DNA from: Parvularcula sp039822105
GTDB lineage: Bacteria > Pseudomonadota > Alphaproteobacteria > Caulobacterales > Parvularculaceae
Direction: 5' to 3'
Length of the DNA: 64,000 bases
NCBI GenBank assembly: GCA_039822105.1
Contig: JBCBMW010000014.1
Coordinates: forward strand, 43,308 to 107,307
Shown here: piece after piece, positions 8,168 to 16,443 of the stretch
Layout: each line of letters opens with the position of its first letter
Position numbering within the stretch: position 1 is the stretch's first letter
Position numbers and translations under genes: made by a program
The notes under the pieces: generated by a model
Database searches by the model: none
What the model saw: the letters and a program-made list of their open reading frames with translations, nothing else
What the model was told of the DNA's origin: nothing

Positions 8168-9289
8168 ATGACCACGCCTTTCTCCTTTTCGCTCCATAAG
8201 ACAGACAATGGCGCGCGCCTTGGCTCGATCACCACCTCGCGCGGGGTGATCCGTACCCCTGCCTTTATGCCGGTGGGAACCGCAGGCACGGTGAAGGCGG
8301 TGCAGATGCGGGATGTCGAGGCGACGGGCGCCGATATCATCCTGGGCAACACCTATCACCTGATGCTTCGGCCGACCGCTGAACGGGTGGCGCGGCTCGG
8401 TGGGCTTCACAAGTTTGGCGGTTGGAAGAAACCGATCCTCACCGACAGCGGCGGGTATCAGGTGATGTCCCTCAGTGCCCGGCGGAAAATGACCGAAGAG
8501 GGTGTCGAGTTCCAAAGCCATATCGATGGCTCACGGCACATGCTGACCCCAGAACGCTCAATCGAGATCCAGTGCCTCTTGGGCTCTGATATCCAGATGC
8601 AGCTCGATGAATGCCCGCCTTACCCGATCGACCCGGACAAAAGCCTTGAGAGCCTTGAGATGTCTGTGCGCTGGGCCAAGCGTTCGAAAGCCGCCTTTGC
8701 CGATCTCGCGGGGCCGCACCAGGCGCTCTATGGCATCGTTCAGGGCTCTGTTTTCGAGGATCAGCGCCGCCGCTCGGCTGATGCGCTCCAGGAGATCGAC
8801 TTCCCTGGTTACTCCGTGGGCGGCTTGGCGGTTGGCGAGGGGCGCGACGAGATGTTCCGGGTGCTGGATTTCACCACTCCCATGCTGCCCGATGACAAGC
8901 CGCGTTACCTGATGGGTGTGGGCAAGCCGCTCGATCTCGTCGGCGGGATCGAACGGGGGATTGATATGTTCGACTGCGTCCTTCCCACGCGCTCAGGCCG
9001 CCACGGCCAGGCTTGGACCTGGGACGGGCCGATCAACGTCAAGAACGCGCGGTTTATGGATGATGACACGCCGCTCGATCCGAACAGCGCGTGCCCCGCG
9101 AGCCGCGATTACTCCAAGGCCTATCTCAATCACCTCTTTAAGGCCGGTGAGTATCTCGGGCCGATGCTCCTCTCCTGGCACAATTTGCATTTCTACCAGG
9201 AGCTGATGGCGGCCATGCGCGCTGCCATCGATGAGGGACGCTTCACACAGTTTGCGGAGGATTTCCGCAAACGGCACCAAGAAAAGTAG
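8168..9289 (+). CDS. tgt: Tgt, queuine/preQ1 tRNA-guanine transglycosylase with degenerate zinc site
   Basis: A 373-residue enzyme that exchanges guanine-34 for preQ1 in tRNAs with GUN anticodons. The start MTTPFSFSLHKT gives the family length; a 66-base upstream extension is not supported. Catalytic blocks are intact: DSGGYQVMSL (DSGGF region), QLDECPPYP, and FDCVLPTRSGRHGQ carrying the nucleophilic Asp. The zinc site is not: family CxCxxC reads S307-A-C309-P-A-S312, while the His ligand (H338 in SWHNL) is kept with normal spacing. Two of four zinc ligands are therefore Ser. The 277 bases upstream (7891-8167) hold nothing I recognise. Confidence 0.92.
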   Translation: MTTPFSFSLHKTDNGARLGSITTSRGVIRTPAFMPVGTAGTVKAVQMRDVEATGADIILGNTYHLMLRPTAERVARLGGLHKFGGWKKPILTDSGGYQVMSLSARRKMTEEGVEFQSHIDGSRHMLTPERSIEIQCLLGSDIQMQLDECPPYPIDPDKSLESLEMSVRWAKRSKAAFADLAGPHQALYGIVQGSVFEDQRRRSADALQEIDFPGYSVGGLAVGEGRDEMFRVLDFTTPMLPDDKPRYLMGVGKPLDLVGGIERGIDMFDCVLPTRSGRHGQAWTWDGPINVKNARFMDDDTPLDPNSACPASRDYSKAYLNHLFKAGEYLGPMLLSWHNLHFYQELMAAMRAAIDEGRFTQFAEDFRKRHQEK

Positions 9290-9292
9290 CGG

Positions 9293-10120
9293 CTAGAACC
9301 GGTAGCTGTAGAAGATACCCAGCGTGCCTTGATCGCGCGAGCCGCGTTCTCGCACCAACGAGCTGTCGGCGACATCGCCTTGCAGCTCGTCATAGCTTGC
9401 GAACAGGGTGACCGAGATCTTCTTCGTCAGAGGGCGGACGACCGCGACATCAAAACCGTAAGAGTTGATCCCGCCATCGGCGTCGAAGACGCTGAGCCCT
9501 GATGCGGCGGATTCCTCGGCATTGATATCAAAGAACGTGCTGTTGAAGTCGTCGCCAGCGTAACTGAGGCTTGGGCCGAACGAGAAGAAGAGCGGTTTCT
9601 TCCGCCAGATCACAAAGTTGCGGTATTGGATGTTCACGTCCGCGAGCAGCGCCTCGTGGCCGCCCACGCCTTTGCGCAGCTCAGCTGTCGTGGTCACCTT
9701 ACCCAGGGTGTAAGAGACAAACCCGCCATATTCGAACGACGCATCGATTGTGTCCAAGCCGTCGAGGTCGCGCGTGTCAGCGCCGCTGATGGCGAAGGGG
9801 TTCGAGCCATCGTCGTTCCGGCCAAATCCAATGCGGCCCACGGGCCCAGCTTTCCAACCGTTGCGATCGATCGCGGTATACTGAATACCCTGCACACCGA
9901 TCTGCAGCTTGTTGCCGTAAGTCACCTGAATGTTGGGCAGGATCGAGATCTGATAGGCGTCATCGCCGAGATAAGTTGGGTTGAGGAGTTCCCCCACGCC
10001 CACACTGACCGACCAGCCTGGCGGCGAGGGGGGCTGCGCCAGCGCCGTCGATCCTGCGATCATGGAGAAGCCTACGCCAGCTGCAGTGAAGGCGGTCGCG
10101 GTGCTCTTACGGATACTCAT
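9293..10120 (-). CDS. MipA/OmpV-family outer-membrane protein
   Basis: A 275-residue protein with a signal peptide ending at ALA-QPPSPP (about residue 28). The first mature segment, WSVSVGVGELLNPTYLGDD, is the family hallmark, followed by beta strands separated by short turns and the terminal GIFYSYRF with aromatic end, as in MipA/OmpV 12-stranded barrels. Family members act as scaffolds for murein-synthesising complexes (MipA) or as porin-like proteins (OmpV); which applies here cannot be told. It is convergent with tgt with only three bases between the stop codons. Confidence 0.85.
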   Translation of the reverse strand: MSIRKSTATAFTAAGVGFSMIAGSTALAQPPSPPGWSVSVGVGELLNPTYLGDDAYQISILPNIQVTYGNKLQIGVQGIQYTAIDRNGWKAGPVGRIGFGRNDDGSNPFAISGADTRDLDGLDTIDASFEYGGFVSYTLGKVTTTAELRKGVGGHEALLADVNIQYRNFVIWRKKPLFFSFGPSLSYAGDDFNSTFFDINAEESAASGLSVFDADGGINSYGFDVAVVRPLTKKISVTLFASYDELQGDVADSSLVRERGSRDQGTLGIFYSYRF

Positions 10121-10595
10121 GCTGCGTGCTCTCTCGTCCCAATATCGGCCTCGTGGTGAACACTTAGCCCAGATTTCGCGACAAAGCCGTTAGAGGAACA
10201 TGGAAAATTGGAAACCGCCCGTTTGGCCAGGTGATCGCTGCCCTTGGGGCGAGACACAATACCGAGAGCAGGGCGGCGTGCGCGCGTATCCCGCAAAAAG
10301 AGCATCATCGTGGCCCGCGATTCTGGTTGTTGATCGGCCTCGAGAGTTTGCCATCTGCTGACGCAGCTCAGACGTGCAACGTTGTCGGTCAGCTGCTCGA
10401 AAATTTGCCTAAAAGTGCAGGTTTTGGGGTCCCAACGCCAGCAGCGACGCAGTTCTTCCCTCTTGCCCGGTCCCTTAGAACACGAGAATTGTTGGCAGAA
10501 TCTTCCCTAAGATCCGCTTACCTACATTTTTATAGATTCCTTTATTCGCCGAGCCACGAAATGACCTCGTGAGGATCATCTTGCGGGGAAAGTCC
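10121..10595. other. 475-base intergenic region upstream of the subtilase
   Basis: Separates the divergent MipA-like and subtilase genes and so should hold both promoters. An AT-rich stretch at about 10515-10545 (containing TTTTTATAGATT) is the most promoter-like part on the plus strand. A short reading frame at 10231-10572 has no recognisable similarity and overlaps the subtilase leader. No RNA gene or strong dyad was seen. Confidence 0.4.
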
Positions 10596-13562
10596 ATGAC
10601 CAAGGCTGTGTTGAAAGGCAGTGTCGCCGCGTTCGCGCTTGGCGTGTCATGCAACGGTGCGGCGTTGGCTCAAAACGGTGAGCCCGATGCTCCGTTAACG
10701 GCGTATCAGGGCGTGATCGGTCCGGACTACGGCTCGCTTGATGCGTTCTATGGCAGCTTGAATGCGTTTTGGGGCTCGCTCGACGCGTTCTACGGCAGCC
10801 TCGATGCCTTTGATGGGGGCCCGGTCAACCCGTACTATGGTTCACTCGACGCCTTCGACGGATCTGTCGCGGCCCAGTATGGCAGTCTCGATGCATTCTA
10901 CGGCTCGCTGGACGCTTTCTACGGCAGTCTGGATGCGTTTTATGGCCATCTCGATGCCTTCTGGGGATCGCTTGATGCGTTCTACGGCAGCTTGGACGCC
11001 TTTTACGGTTCACTCGATGCGTTCTGGGGTTCACTCGATGCCATTTACGGCAGCCTCGACGCATTTTCCGACCCAGCGACGCTGAGTACGGATCTTCAAG
11101 CACTCTTCAACCAGGCTGAGCAATCCTTCAGCGCCGCGGTTCAGGGGCAAACGGATCAATCCTTCCAAGACGCGGTGATGCAGCCGCTTCTCGAGAAGTA
11201 TGGCCTCCAGTCCGACCTTAGCGGCCTTGAAGGGCTTGAGCGCGAAGAGATCGCCCTCCTGACGATCGAGCTTCACGACAGGATGATGGGCTTCACCGGC
11301 CTCGATCACGTTGACCACTGGATGGGCGCCATCGGTTGGAGCCCGACGCTATCTTACAACGCGGGCGCGGGTACAGATGTCAGCATTGGTATCATCGATA
11401 CCTTGCTTGCTAGCGACAATGGCTTCGGCGATGTTGAGAAATCCAAAGGCTATAAAGTTGAAGGTCAGAACCACGGTGCGGCCGTCGCGTCACTGATCAA
11501 TGCGGCCCATGACGGCCAAGGCGTGATGGGTATCGCGCCTGAAGCGGAAATCAGTTTCTATAATCCGTTCGATTCCACGTATACGGCGGATTGGAGCGAT
11601 GTGATCAAAGGCATCAAGTCGCTCACCAGCAACGGCAACGGCGATGTTGATGTGATCAACCTCTCGCTCGGGACCTCTGGCTGGACGCTCCACCAGGACT
11701 GGGTCAACGTCTTCTCCAACAAGCAGGTCCAGCGCCGCGCCAGTGATGTTGTGTTCGTGAAAGCGGCGGGCAATGACGGTTTGGCGCAGACCCAAGACAT
11801 CGAATGGGGCAATCTGGACGCGCATAACCGCCTTCTGATCGTCGGCTCCGTTGATCCGTCTGGTGAGATTTCGGACTTCTCCAATACGCCGGGCGATGCC
11901 TGCCTGCTGGTCAACGGTGTCTGTGATCCAGAGAACATGCTGATGAACCGGTTCCTGGTGGCGCCGGGCGATATGCTGCTCACCAGCGACAACAATGGCG
12001 GGGTGACAAGAGCGACGGGTACGTCCTTTGCTGCACCGCTGGTGACGGGCGCAGTCGCGCTGGTGCAGAGCAACTGGCCTTGGCTCAAGAAGCATCCAGA
12101 GGCGACCGCTGACATCATCCTCCAGTCCGCAACGGACCTCGGTGATCCAGGTGTCGACAGCACCTATGGTTGGGGCCTCCTGAACGTTGATGCGGCGCTG
12201 CAGCCGCTCGATCCGAGCAATCTCACGCTTCAGACCGCGAACGGCACGGTTTCCTACAGCGACGTTGGCGGCACCACGATCGGCGCGGTCTCGCTGGCTG
12301 GTACGGGCGGGACACTGACGTTCTACGAGACGATCGGCGATACCTACCGGGACTTCGCTATCGATCTGGCTAGCACCAGTCTTGAAGGCGATCCTGAAGC
12401 TGTTCAGGACACGGAGACCGAAGCCTACCTGGCAACGCGGACGCAGCAGCCAGTGGCGATGCCCTCCAACGGCAAAAAGAACAAAAACAAACGGAAAAAG
12501 AAGAAGTTCGCGGGTTTCACTGACGGTCTCTACCTTGGCGGCGGCACCCTTGGCAACGAAGAGAGCCGCTGGCTCTTCAGTCTTGAAGCCAATCGTCATT
12601 CTCCGGACGAAGTGCTCGATATCGACGCGGTGCCGTTCCAAACGACATCGACGCTGGTCAACAACGATACCGGCCTGACCCTCCAGTTTGGTCAGGGCGA
12701 AAGCGCGCTCAGCTTCCATGGCGATGGCGCGTTCGGCATGTTGTCCGACCACGACGTTCAGACAGGCGGCGTGAACCCGCTTCTCGGGCTTGCCTCTGGC
12801 GGCACGTTTGCGAGCGCGATGATCCCTGTTGATGCCCGGCTGAGCATCGGTGTGGGGATCACCAACACCGAAGAGCGCGAAGGCTTCCTGGATGAAGCGT
12901 CCGGCGAGTTCCGTTCCGCCTTTGTCGGCGTGGCCAACTATGAGGCCTCGGCGATCAATCTCAACGCCCGCTACGCGCTTACTGATCGTATGGATCTCAC
13001 CACGTCGTATACGCAGCTTCACGAGGACACAGGCCTTCTTGGCACGCAAGGCTCGGGTGCCTTGGCGCTGGAAGGCGGCGCGACCACTGACGCGGTGACC
13101 ATTGGTGCTGACCGGTTCTTCGACGGCGGCTTGGTGGTTTCGGCTTCGGCCACGATGGGCCGCACGCAGGGCGCTGATTTCGATCAGTCGATCTTGTCGG
13201 TCTCGGACGATGGCTTGACCTCGACCGCCTTCCATATCGCGGCCGAGAAGACCGGCATCTTTGGCAAACAGGACAGTCTGCGTGCCTCCATCGCCCAGCC
13301 TCTCCACATCGAGAACGGGACATTAGGCGTCACCACGATGCAGGTGATCGATCGTGAAACCGGTGAGCTTGGTCTTGTCACAGATCAAATTGGTCTTGAT
13401 CAGGACACGCGCAGGGTGGTGTCAGAGTTTCTCTACACCCGTCCGCTAGCGGATGGTCGCGGGTCGATGAGCGCTTTCAGCCAGCTCGATACCGGCGACA
13501 ACGTCACAAATGACGGAAAAACTGTCCTCACGACCGGTGTGAGGTTCCTTATCACTTACTGA
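10596..13562 (+). CDS. Secreted S8 subtilase with N-terminal heptad repeats and C-terminal barrel-like domain
   Basis: A 988-residue exported serine peptidase. The ATG at 10596 was chosen because it starts a good signal peptide (MTKAVLKGSVAAFALG...ALAQ) and follows GGGGAAAG; a GTG at 10569 would only lengthen the leader. Order: signal peptide (1-26), sixteen tandem units (45-157), a helical linker, the peptidase S8 domain with Asp268 (GIIDT), His293 (NHGAAVAS) and Ser477 (GTSFAAP), a Lys-rich linker around 626-638, then about 340 residues of strand-rich sequence ending in VRFLITY, resembling an autotransporter-type barrel. All three catalytic residues are present. The neighbouring hybrid kinase is read in the same direction 120 bases on. 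Confidence 0.88.
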   Translation: MTKAVLKGSVAAFALGVSCNGAALAQNGEPDAPLTAYQGVIGPDYGSLDAFYGSLNAFWGSLDAFYGSLDAFDGGPVNPYYGSLDAFDGSVAAQYGSLDAFYGSLDAFYGSLDAFYGHLDAFWGSLDAFYGSLDAFYGSLDAFWGSLDAIYGSLDAFSDPATLSTDLQALFNQAEQSFSAAVQGQTDQSFQDAVMQPLLEKYGLQSDLSGLEGLEREEIALLTIELHDRMMGFTGLDHVDHWMGAIGWSPTLSYNAGAGTDVSIGIIDTLLASDNGFGDVEKSKGYKVEGQNHGAAVASLINAAHDGQGVMGIAPEAEISFYNPFDSTYTADWSDVIKGIKSLTSNGNGDVDVINLSLGTSGWTLHQDWVNVFSNKQVQRRASDVVFVKAAGNDGLAQTQDIEWGNLDAHNRLLIVGSVDPSGEISDFSNTPGDACLLVNGVCDPENMLMNRFLVAPGDMLLTSDNNGGVTRATGTSFAAPLVTGAVALVQSNWPWLKKHPEATADIILQSATDLGDPGVDSTYGWGLLNVDAALQPLDPSNLTLQTANGTVSYSDVGGTTIGAVSLAGTGGTLTFYETIGDTYRDFAIDLASTSLEGDPEAVQDTETEAYLATRTQQPVAMPSNGKKNKNKRKKKKFAGFTDGLYLGGGTLGNEESRWLFSLEANRHSPDEVLDIDAVPFQTTSTLVNNDTGLTLQFGQGESALSFHGDGAFGMLSDHDVQTGGVNPLLGLASGGTFASAMIPVDARLSIGVGITNTEEREGFLDEASGEFRSAFVGVANYEASAINLNARYALTDRMDLTTSYTQLHEDTGLLGTQGSGALALEGGATTDAVTIGADRFFDGGLVVSASATMGRTQGADFDQSILSVSDDGLTSTAFHIAAEKTGIFGKQDSLRASIAQPLHIENGTLGVTTMQVIDRETGELGLVTDQIGLDQDTRRVVSEFLYTRPLADGRGSMSAFSQLDTGDNVTNDGKTVLTTGVRFLITY
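10728..11066 (+). repeat. Sixteen tandem (Y/W/D)-G-S-L-D-A-F protein repeats
   Basis: 113 codons hold fifteen 7-residue units plus one 8-residue variant (DGGPVNPY). The consensus is aromatic-Gly-Ser-Leu-Asp-Ala-Phe; position 1 is Tyr or Trp except in two Asp units. Codons vary freely between units (GGCTCGCTT, GGCAGCCTC, GGTTCACTC), so the unit is conserved as protein and not as DNA. The region lies between the signal peptide and the S8 domain. Confidence 0.95.
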
Positions 13563-13570
13563 AGCTTAGA

Positions 13571-13591
13571 AGCGGCACGGCAAGTGCCGCT
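13571..13591. terminator. Hairpin downstream of the subtilase
   Basis: AGCGGCAC-GGCAA-GTGCCGCT: perfect 8-base stem with a 5-base loop starting nine bases after the subtilase stop. No T-tract follows, so it could be a weak terminator or an mRNA 3' stabiliser. Confidence 0.45.
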
Positions 13592-13682
13592 CGAGCGAAC
13601 GCTGCAATACATAAACCTGGGTCCACCGCTCTTTAAGCAAGTGATCATAAGGGTTTCCGGCAGTTGAGTTCGCTAGACATCG

Positions 13683-16205
13683 ATGTTTCGAGGGGCACCC
13701 ATTGCGATCCTGATCGCGGCCGCGGCGTTGTTCGCAACGAGTAATGCGGCCTGGCTTGATGGCGAAACGACCGCCCCCAAAACCGAAGCTGCTGCGCCCC
13801 TCCCTCCTTTCGACCAAGCCGTCGCTGACGCGAAAAAGGCGATGGCCACGTCCCCGATGACGGCGCTCGCCCATGCCGAGCGTGCGGAGGCGCTTGCGCC
13901 CGAGTTGGGGCCGCCAGATGCGTTGACCTCTGTCCTCTGGCTCCAGGGGGAGGCGCTCACACGGCTTAACAGACCGGACGATGCGCAACCGGTCATCGAG
14001 CGAGCCATCAGCCTACTGATGGATCCGTCCAGCAAGCTTGCGGGTGATCTTCTGCTCTCCAAGGGCCGCGTCGAGCGGGTGAAGGGGGAGGTCGGTCCCG
14101 CTCTTGAGAGCTTTCAGTCCGCTTACCGCGTTTTTGAGGATCTGGGTGAGCAGCGCAGCCAGGCGATTGCGCTGCAAAGCATCGGCACCCTCTATTCCAA
14201 GGCTCGCCAATATCAGCGTGCGATCGAATACAACGAGCGCGCATCGGCCGTGTTCTCCGACGGCGGCATTCTTGATCTTGTTTCGCTCAACAACCGCGCC
14301 AACGCTTACCGCGAGCTCGAAGCCTTCGACGAGGCCAACGGGATGTTGAGCCAAGCGCTGACGATGGCTGAGGCCTCTGGAAGTGCTCTTCTTCAAGTCC
14401 GTATCTTGACGAATGTTGCCGTCAACCACGTCGAGCGGAAGGACTTCGAGGCGGCCGAGACCGCGCTTTCGAAGGGCTTCGCCCTGGCGACCTCAGAAGA
14501 GACCAAGGGTTGGCTACCGTTTCTTTGGGGGGCAAGAGCGGAGCTCGCCTGCGCGCTGAACCAAGGGGATGTTGCGCTGCAGGCCATCCAGAAGACGTTT
14601 GACGGCGTCGACCTCGAAACCACAACTGGGCCGTTCCGCGATTTTCATGAGGCGGCCTACAAAGTCTACCAATCCTTTGAGATGCATGAGCTGGCGCTCG
14701 CCCATTTGTCGGCATTCAAACGACTTGATGACGAAGGGCGCGAGATCGCGGCATCCGCCAACAACGCGCTGATCAATGCGGAGTTCGAGCTGGCGAACAA
14801 AGAAATTCAGATCGAGCGTCTTCGTGCGGACCAGTTCGAAAAAGATGTTGAGCTGACCCGTTCGCGCATGGCTCTGCGTAGGGTTGTCGGCGCGACGATC
14901 CTGCTGACGTCTCTTTCCCTCATCGCGTTCTTGGGGCACTCGTACCGGTCTGCGAAACGCTTCGCTGTCACGCTTGGCGAAAAGAACAGCGAGCTCAGCG
15001 AAGCGAACGTTGCTCTTCAAGATGCCAATCAGGCAAAGCTTGAGTTCCTCGCTGTCACGAGCCACGAAATCCGTACACCTCTTAACGCCATCATCGGTCT
15101 GTCCGATGTGATGCTGGGCACGACGTCATTGGCCGACAAAGATCATGAGTTCGTCACGATGATCAATCAGGCCGGGTCACACCTGCTTGAAGTGGTGAAT
15201 GATATTCTCGACGTCTCCAAGCTTGAGGCGGGCCAACTCACCGTCCATCCAGAACCCACCAACGTGGCCGGTCTTGTGGGCGATGTTGCGGCCATTTGGC
15301 GAAAGGCGGCGGAAGATAAGGGGCTCACGTTCAATATCAACATTGATGAGGCGATGGACCGGTACGTTACGGACCCAAGACTGATCCGCCAGACGGTCTC
15401 CAACCTTCTCTCAAACGCCGTTAAGTTCACCGCACAGGGATCAATATCGATTTCTTGCCGTCCCGTTGCTGACGGAGGATTTGATATCAGTGTGCGGGAT
15501 ACCGGTATCGGCATCTCTGAGGACCAGGTCGATCTCGTGTTTGAAGCTTTCCGCCAGGCCGATGGGCGCAAGCAGCGCAATTATGGCGGAACGGGACTTG
15601 GCCTCGCCATCTGCAAGCGGGTTGCGCAGATCTTGGGCGGTGACATCTTGCTCAATAGCGCGCCGGGCGAGGGGTCTGAGTTCATTCTCAGTGTACCGGC
15701 AGAGGCAACGGGTGCTGCAACGGGTACGGAACAGTCGGGCTCTGCCAAGCCTTCCGGGGCCTCCGAAGAACCAGCTGACGCTCAGCTGGCTGGCCTCAAC
15801 ATCCTCGTGGCCGAAGACAACCCGACCAACGCCATGGTGATCCGCGCGTATCTCACCCGCGACCAAGCCTCGGTGACGATCGTCGAGAACGGTCTCTTGG
15901 CGGTTGAGGCGGTCCAGTCGGGGAATTTTGATATCGTTCTTATGGACAAGCAGATGCCAGTTCTCGACGGCTACGCTGCCACGCGAGCGATCCGAGAACT
16001 CGCGGGGCCTCAGCGCAACATCCCAATCGTCGCGGTGACGGCGGACGCCTTCGAAGAGTCCTCCGCCGAGGCGATTAGCCACGGCATGAACGATTTCGTC
16101 AGCAAACCGCTTAATCCGTCAGAACTCAAAGACACGATCCGCAAAGCGGTGGCCCCGGCCCAAGCTGTCAAGGCAAACACAGAGTCCAACAGCGTCCGCC
16201 GCTAA
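13683..16205 (+). CDS. TPR-containing hybrid sensor histidine kinase / response regulator
   Basis: An 840-residue hybrid kinase. Signal-like N-terminus (MFRGAPIAILIAAAALFATSN), then TPR-type helical repeats (about 60-350), predicted to be periplasmic and to sense a protein or peptide, one membrane segment (about 402-420), a HisKA domain with phospho-acceptor His461 (SHEIRTPLNAIIG), an HATPase domain with N box NLLSNAVKFT and G boxes DTGIGI and GGTGLGLAI, and a C-terminal receiver domain with AEDN, phospho-acceptor Asp755 (LMDKQMP) and the conserved Lys (VSKPLNP). No HPt domain or partner regulator is encoded nearby, so phosphotransfer must continue elsewhere. The subtilase lies directly upstream; a functional link is only suggested by position. 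Confidence 0.93.
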   Translation: MFRGAPIAILIAAAALFATSNAAWLDGETTAPKTEAAAPLPPFDQAVADAKKAMATSPMTALAHAERAEALAPELGPPDALTSVLWLQGEALTRLNRPDDAQPVIERAISLLMDPSSKLAGDLLLSKGRVERVKGEVGPALESFQSAYRVFEDLGEQRSQAIALQSIGTLYSKARQYQRAIEYNERASAVFSDGGILDLVSLNNRANAYRELEAFDEANGMLSQALTMAEASGSALLQVRILTNVAVNHVERKDFEAAETALSKGFALATSEETKGWLPFLWGARAELACALNQGDVALQAIQKTFDGVDLETTTGPFRDFHEAAYKVYQSFEMHELALAHLSAFKRLDDEGREIAASANNALINAEFELANKEIQIERLRADQFEKDVELTRSRMALRRVVGATILLTSLSLIAFLGHSYRSAKRFAVTLGEKNSELSEANVALQDANQAKLEFLAVTSHEIRTPLNAIIGLSDVMLGTTSLADKDHEFVTMINQAGSHLLEVVNDILDVSKLEAGQLTVHPEPTNVAGLVGDVAAIWRKAAEDKGLTFNINIDEAMDRYVTDPRLIRQTVSNLLSNAVKFTAQGSISISCRPVADGGFDISVRDTGIGISEDQVDLVFEAFRQADGRKQRNYGGTGLGLAICKRVAQILGGDILLNSAPGEGSEFILSVPAEATGAATGTEQSGSAKPSGASEEPADAQLAGLNILVAEDNPTNAMVIRAYLTRDQASVTIVENGLLAVEAVQSGNFDIVLMDKQMPVLDGYAATRAIRELAGPQRNIPIVAVTADAFEESSAEAISHGMNDFVSKPLNPSELKDTIRKAVAPAQAVKANTESNSVRR

Positions 16206-16243
16206 CTCGGCGCTGCGAATGGCCATGATCACTGAAGAGAAAA

Positions 16244-16319
16244 TGGTGAGCCCAACAGGATTCGAACCTGTGACCCGCTGATTAAAAGTCAGCTGCTCTA
16301 CCAACTGAGCTATGGGCCC
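16244..16319 (-). tRNA. tRNA-Lys (anticodon UUU)
   Basis: On the minus strand a complete 76-base cloverleaf begins GGGCCCATAGCTCAGTTGG and ends with an encoded CCA. The anticodon loop reads CTTTTAA (anticodon TTT), the T arm holds GGTTCGAATCC, and the acceptor stem pairs with one G-U. No integrase or duplicated 3' end is seen nearby. Confidence 0.97.
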
Positions 16320-16399
16320 GACCGAGCCGCGCAGTTAAGGGGCTGTGACGGCCGGGTCAACCATGAATCCGCGGCTTTGGTGCATTGCGACAAACGAGC

Positions 16400-16429
16400 C
16401 GCCGCTGAGCGCAAAACGGCCCAGCGGCG
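16400..16429. terminator. Inverted repeat between the SDR gene and tRNA-Lys
   Basis: CGCCGCTG and CAGCGGCG are perfect 8-base arms with a 14-base loop, 14 bases beyond the stop of the minus-strand SDR gene. No clear T-run follows, so terminator activity is only plausible. Confidence 0.4.
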
Positions 16430-16443
16430 ATAGACCATCAGCC

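Noticed and set aside
7891..8352. N-terminal extension of the GNAT gene
   Set aside because: The extension overlaps the start of tgt on the opposite strand and has no GNAT similarity; ATG 7890 gives the normal family length.
10231..10572. 113-codon frame before the subtilase
   Set aside because: No similarity, no good ribosome-binding site, and it ends within the subtilase leader; treated as non-coding.
10728..11066. CRISPR array or DNA satellite
   Set aside because: The periodicity is 21 bases and in frame; DNA units differ by synonymous codons, there are no spacers and no cas genes.
11490..13307. 605-codon open frame antisense to the subtilase
   Set aside because: It lies opposite a gene with an intact S8 triad and domain structure; the translation is Arg/His-rich without motifs, as expected for GC-rich antisense frames.
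16244..16319. tRNA-Lys as integration site of a genomic island
   Set aside because: No integrase and no duplicated tRNA 3' end were found on either side; neighbouring genes look native.
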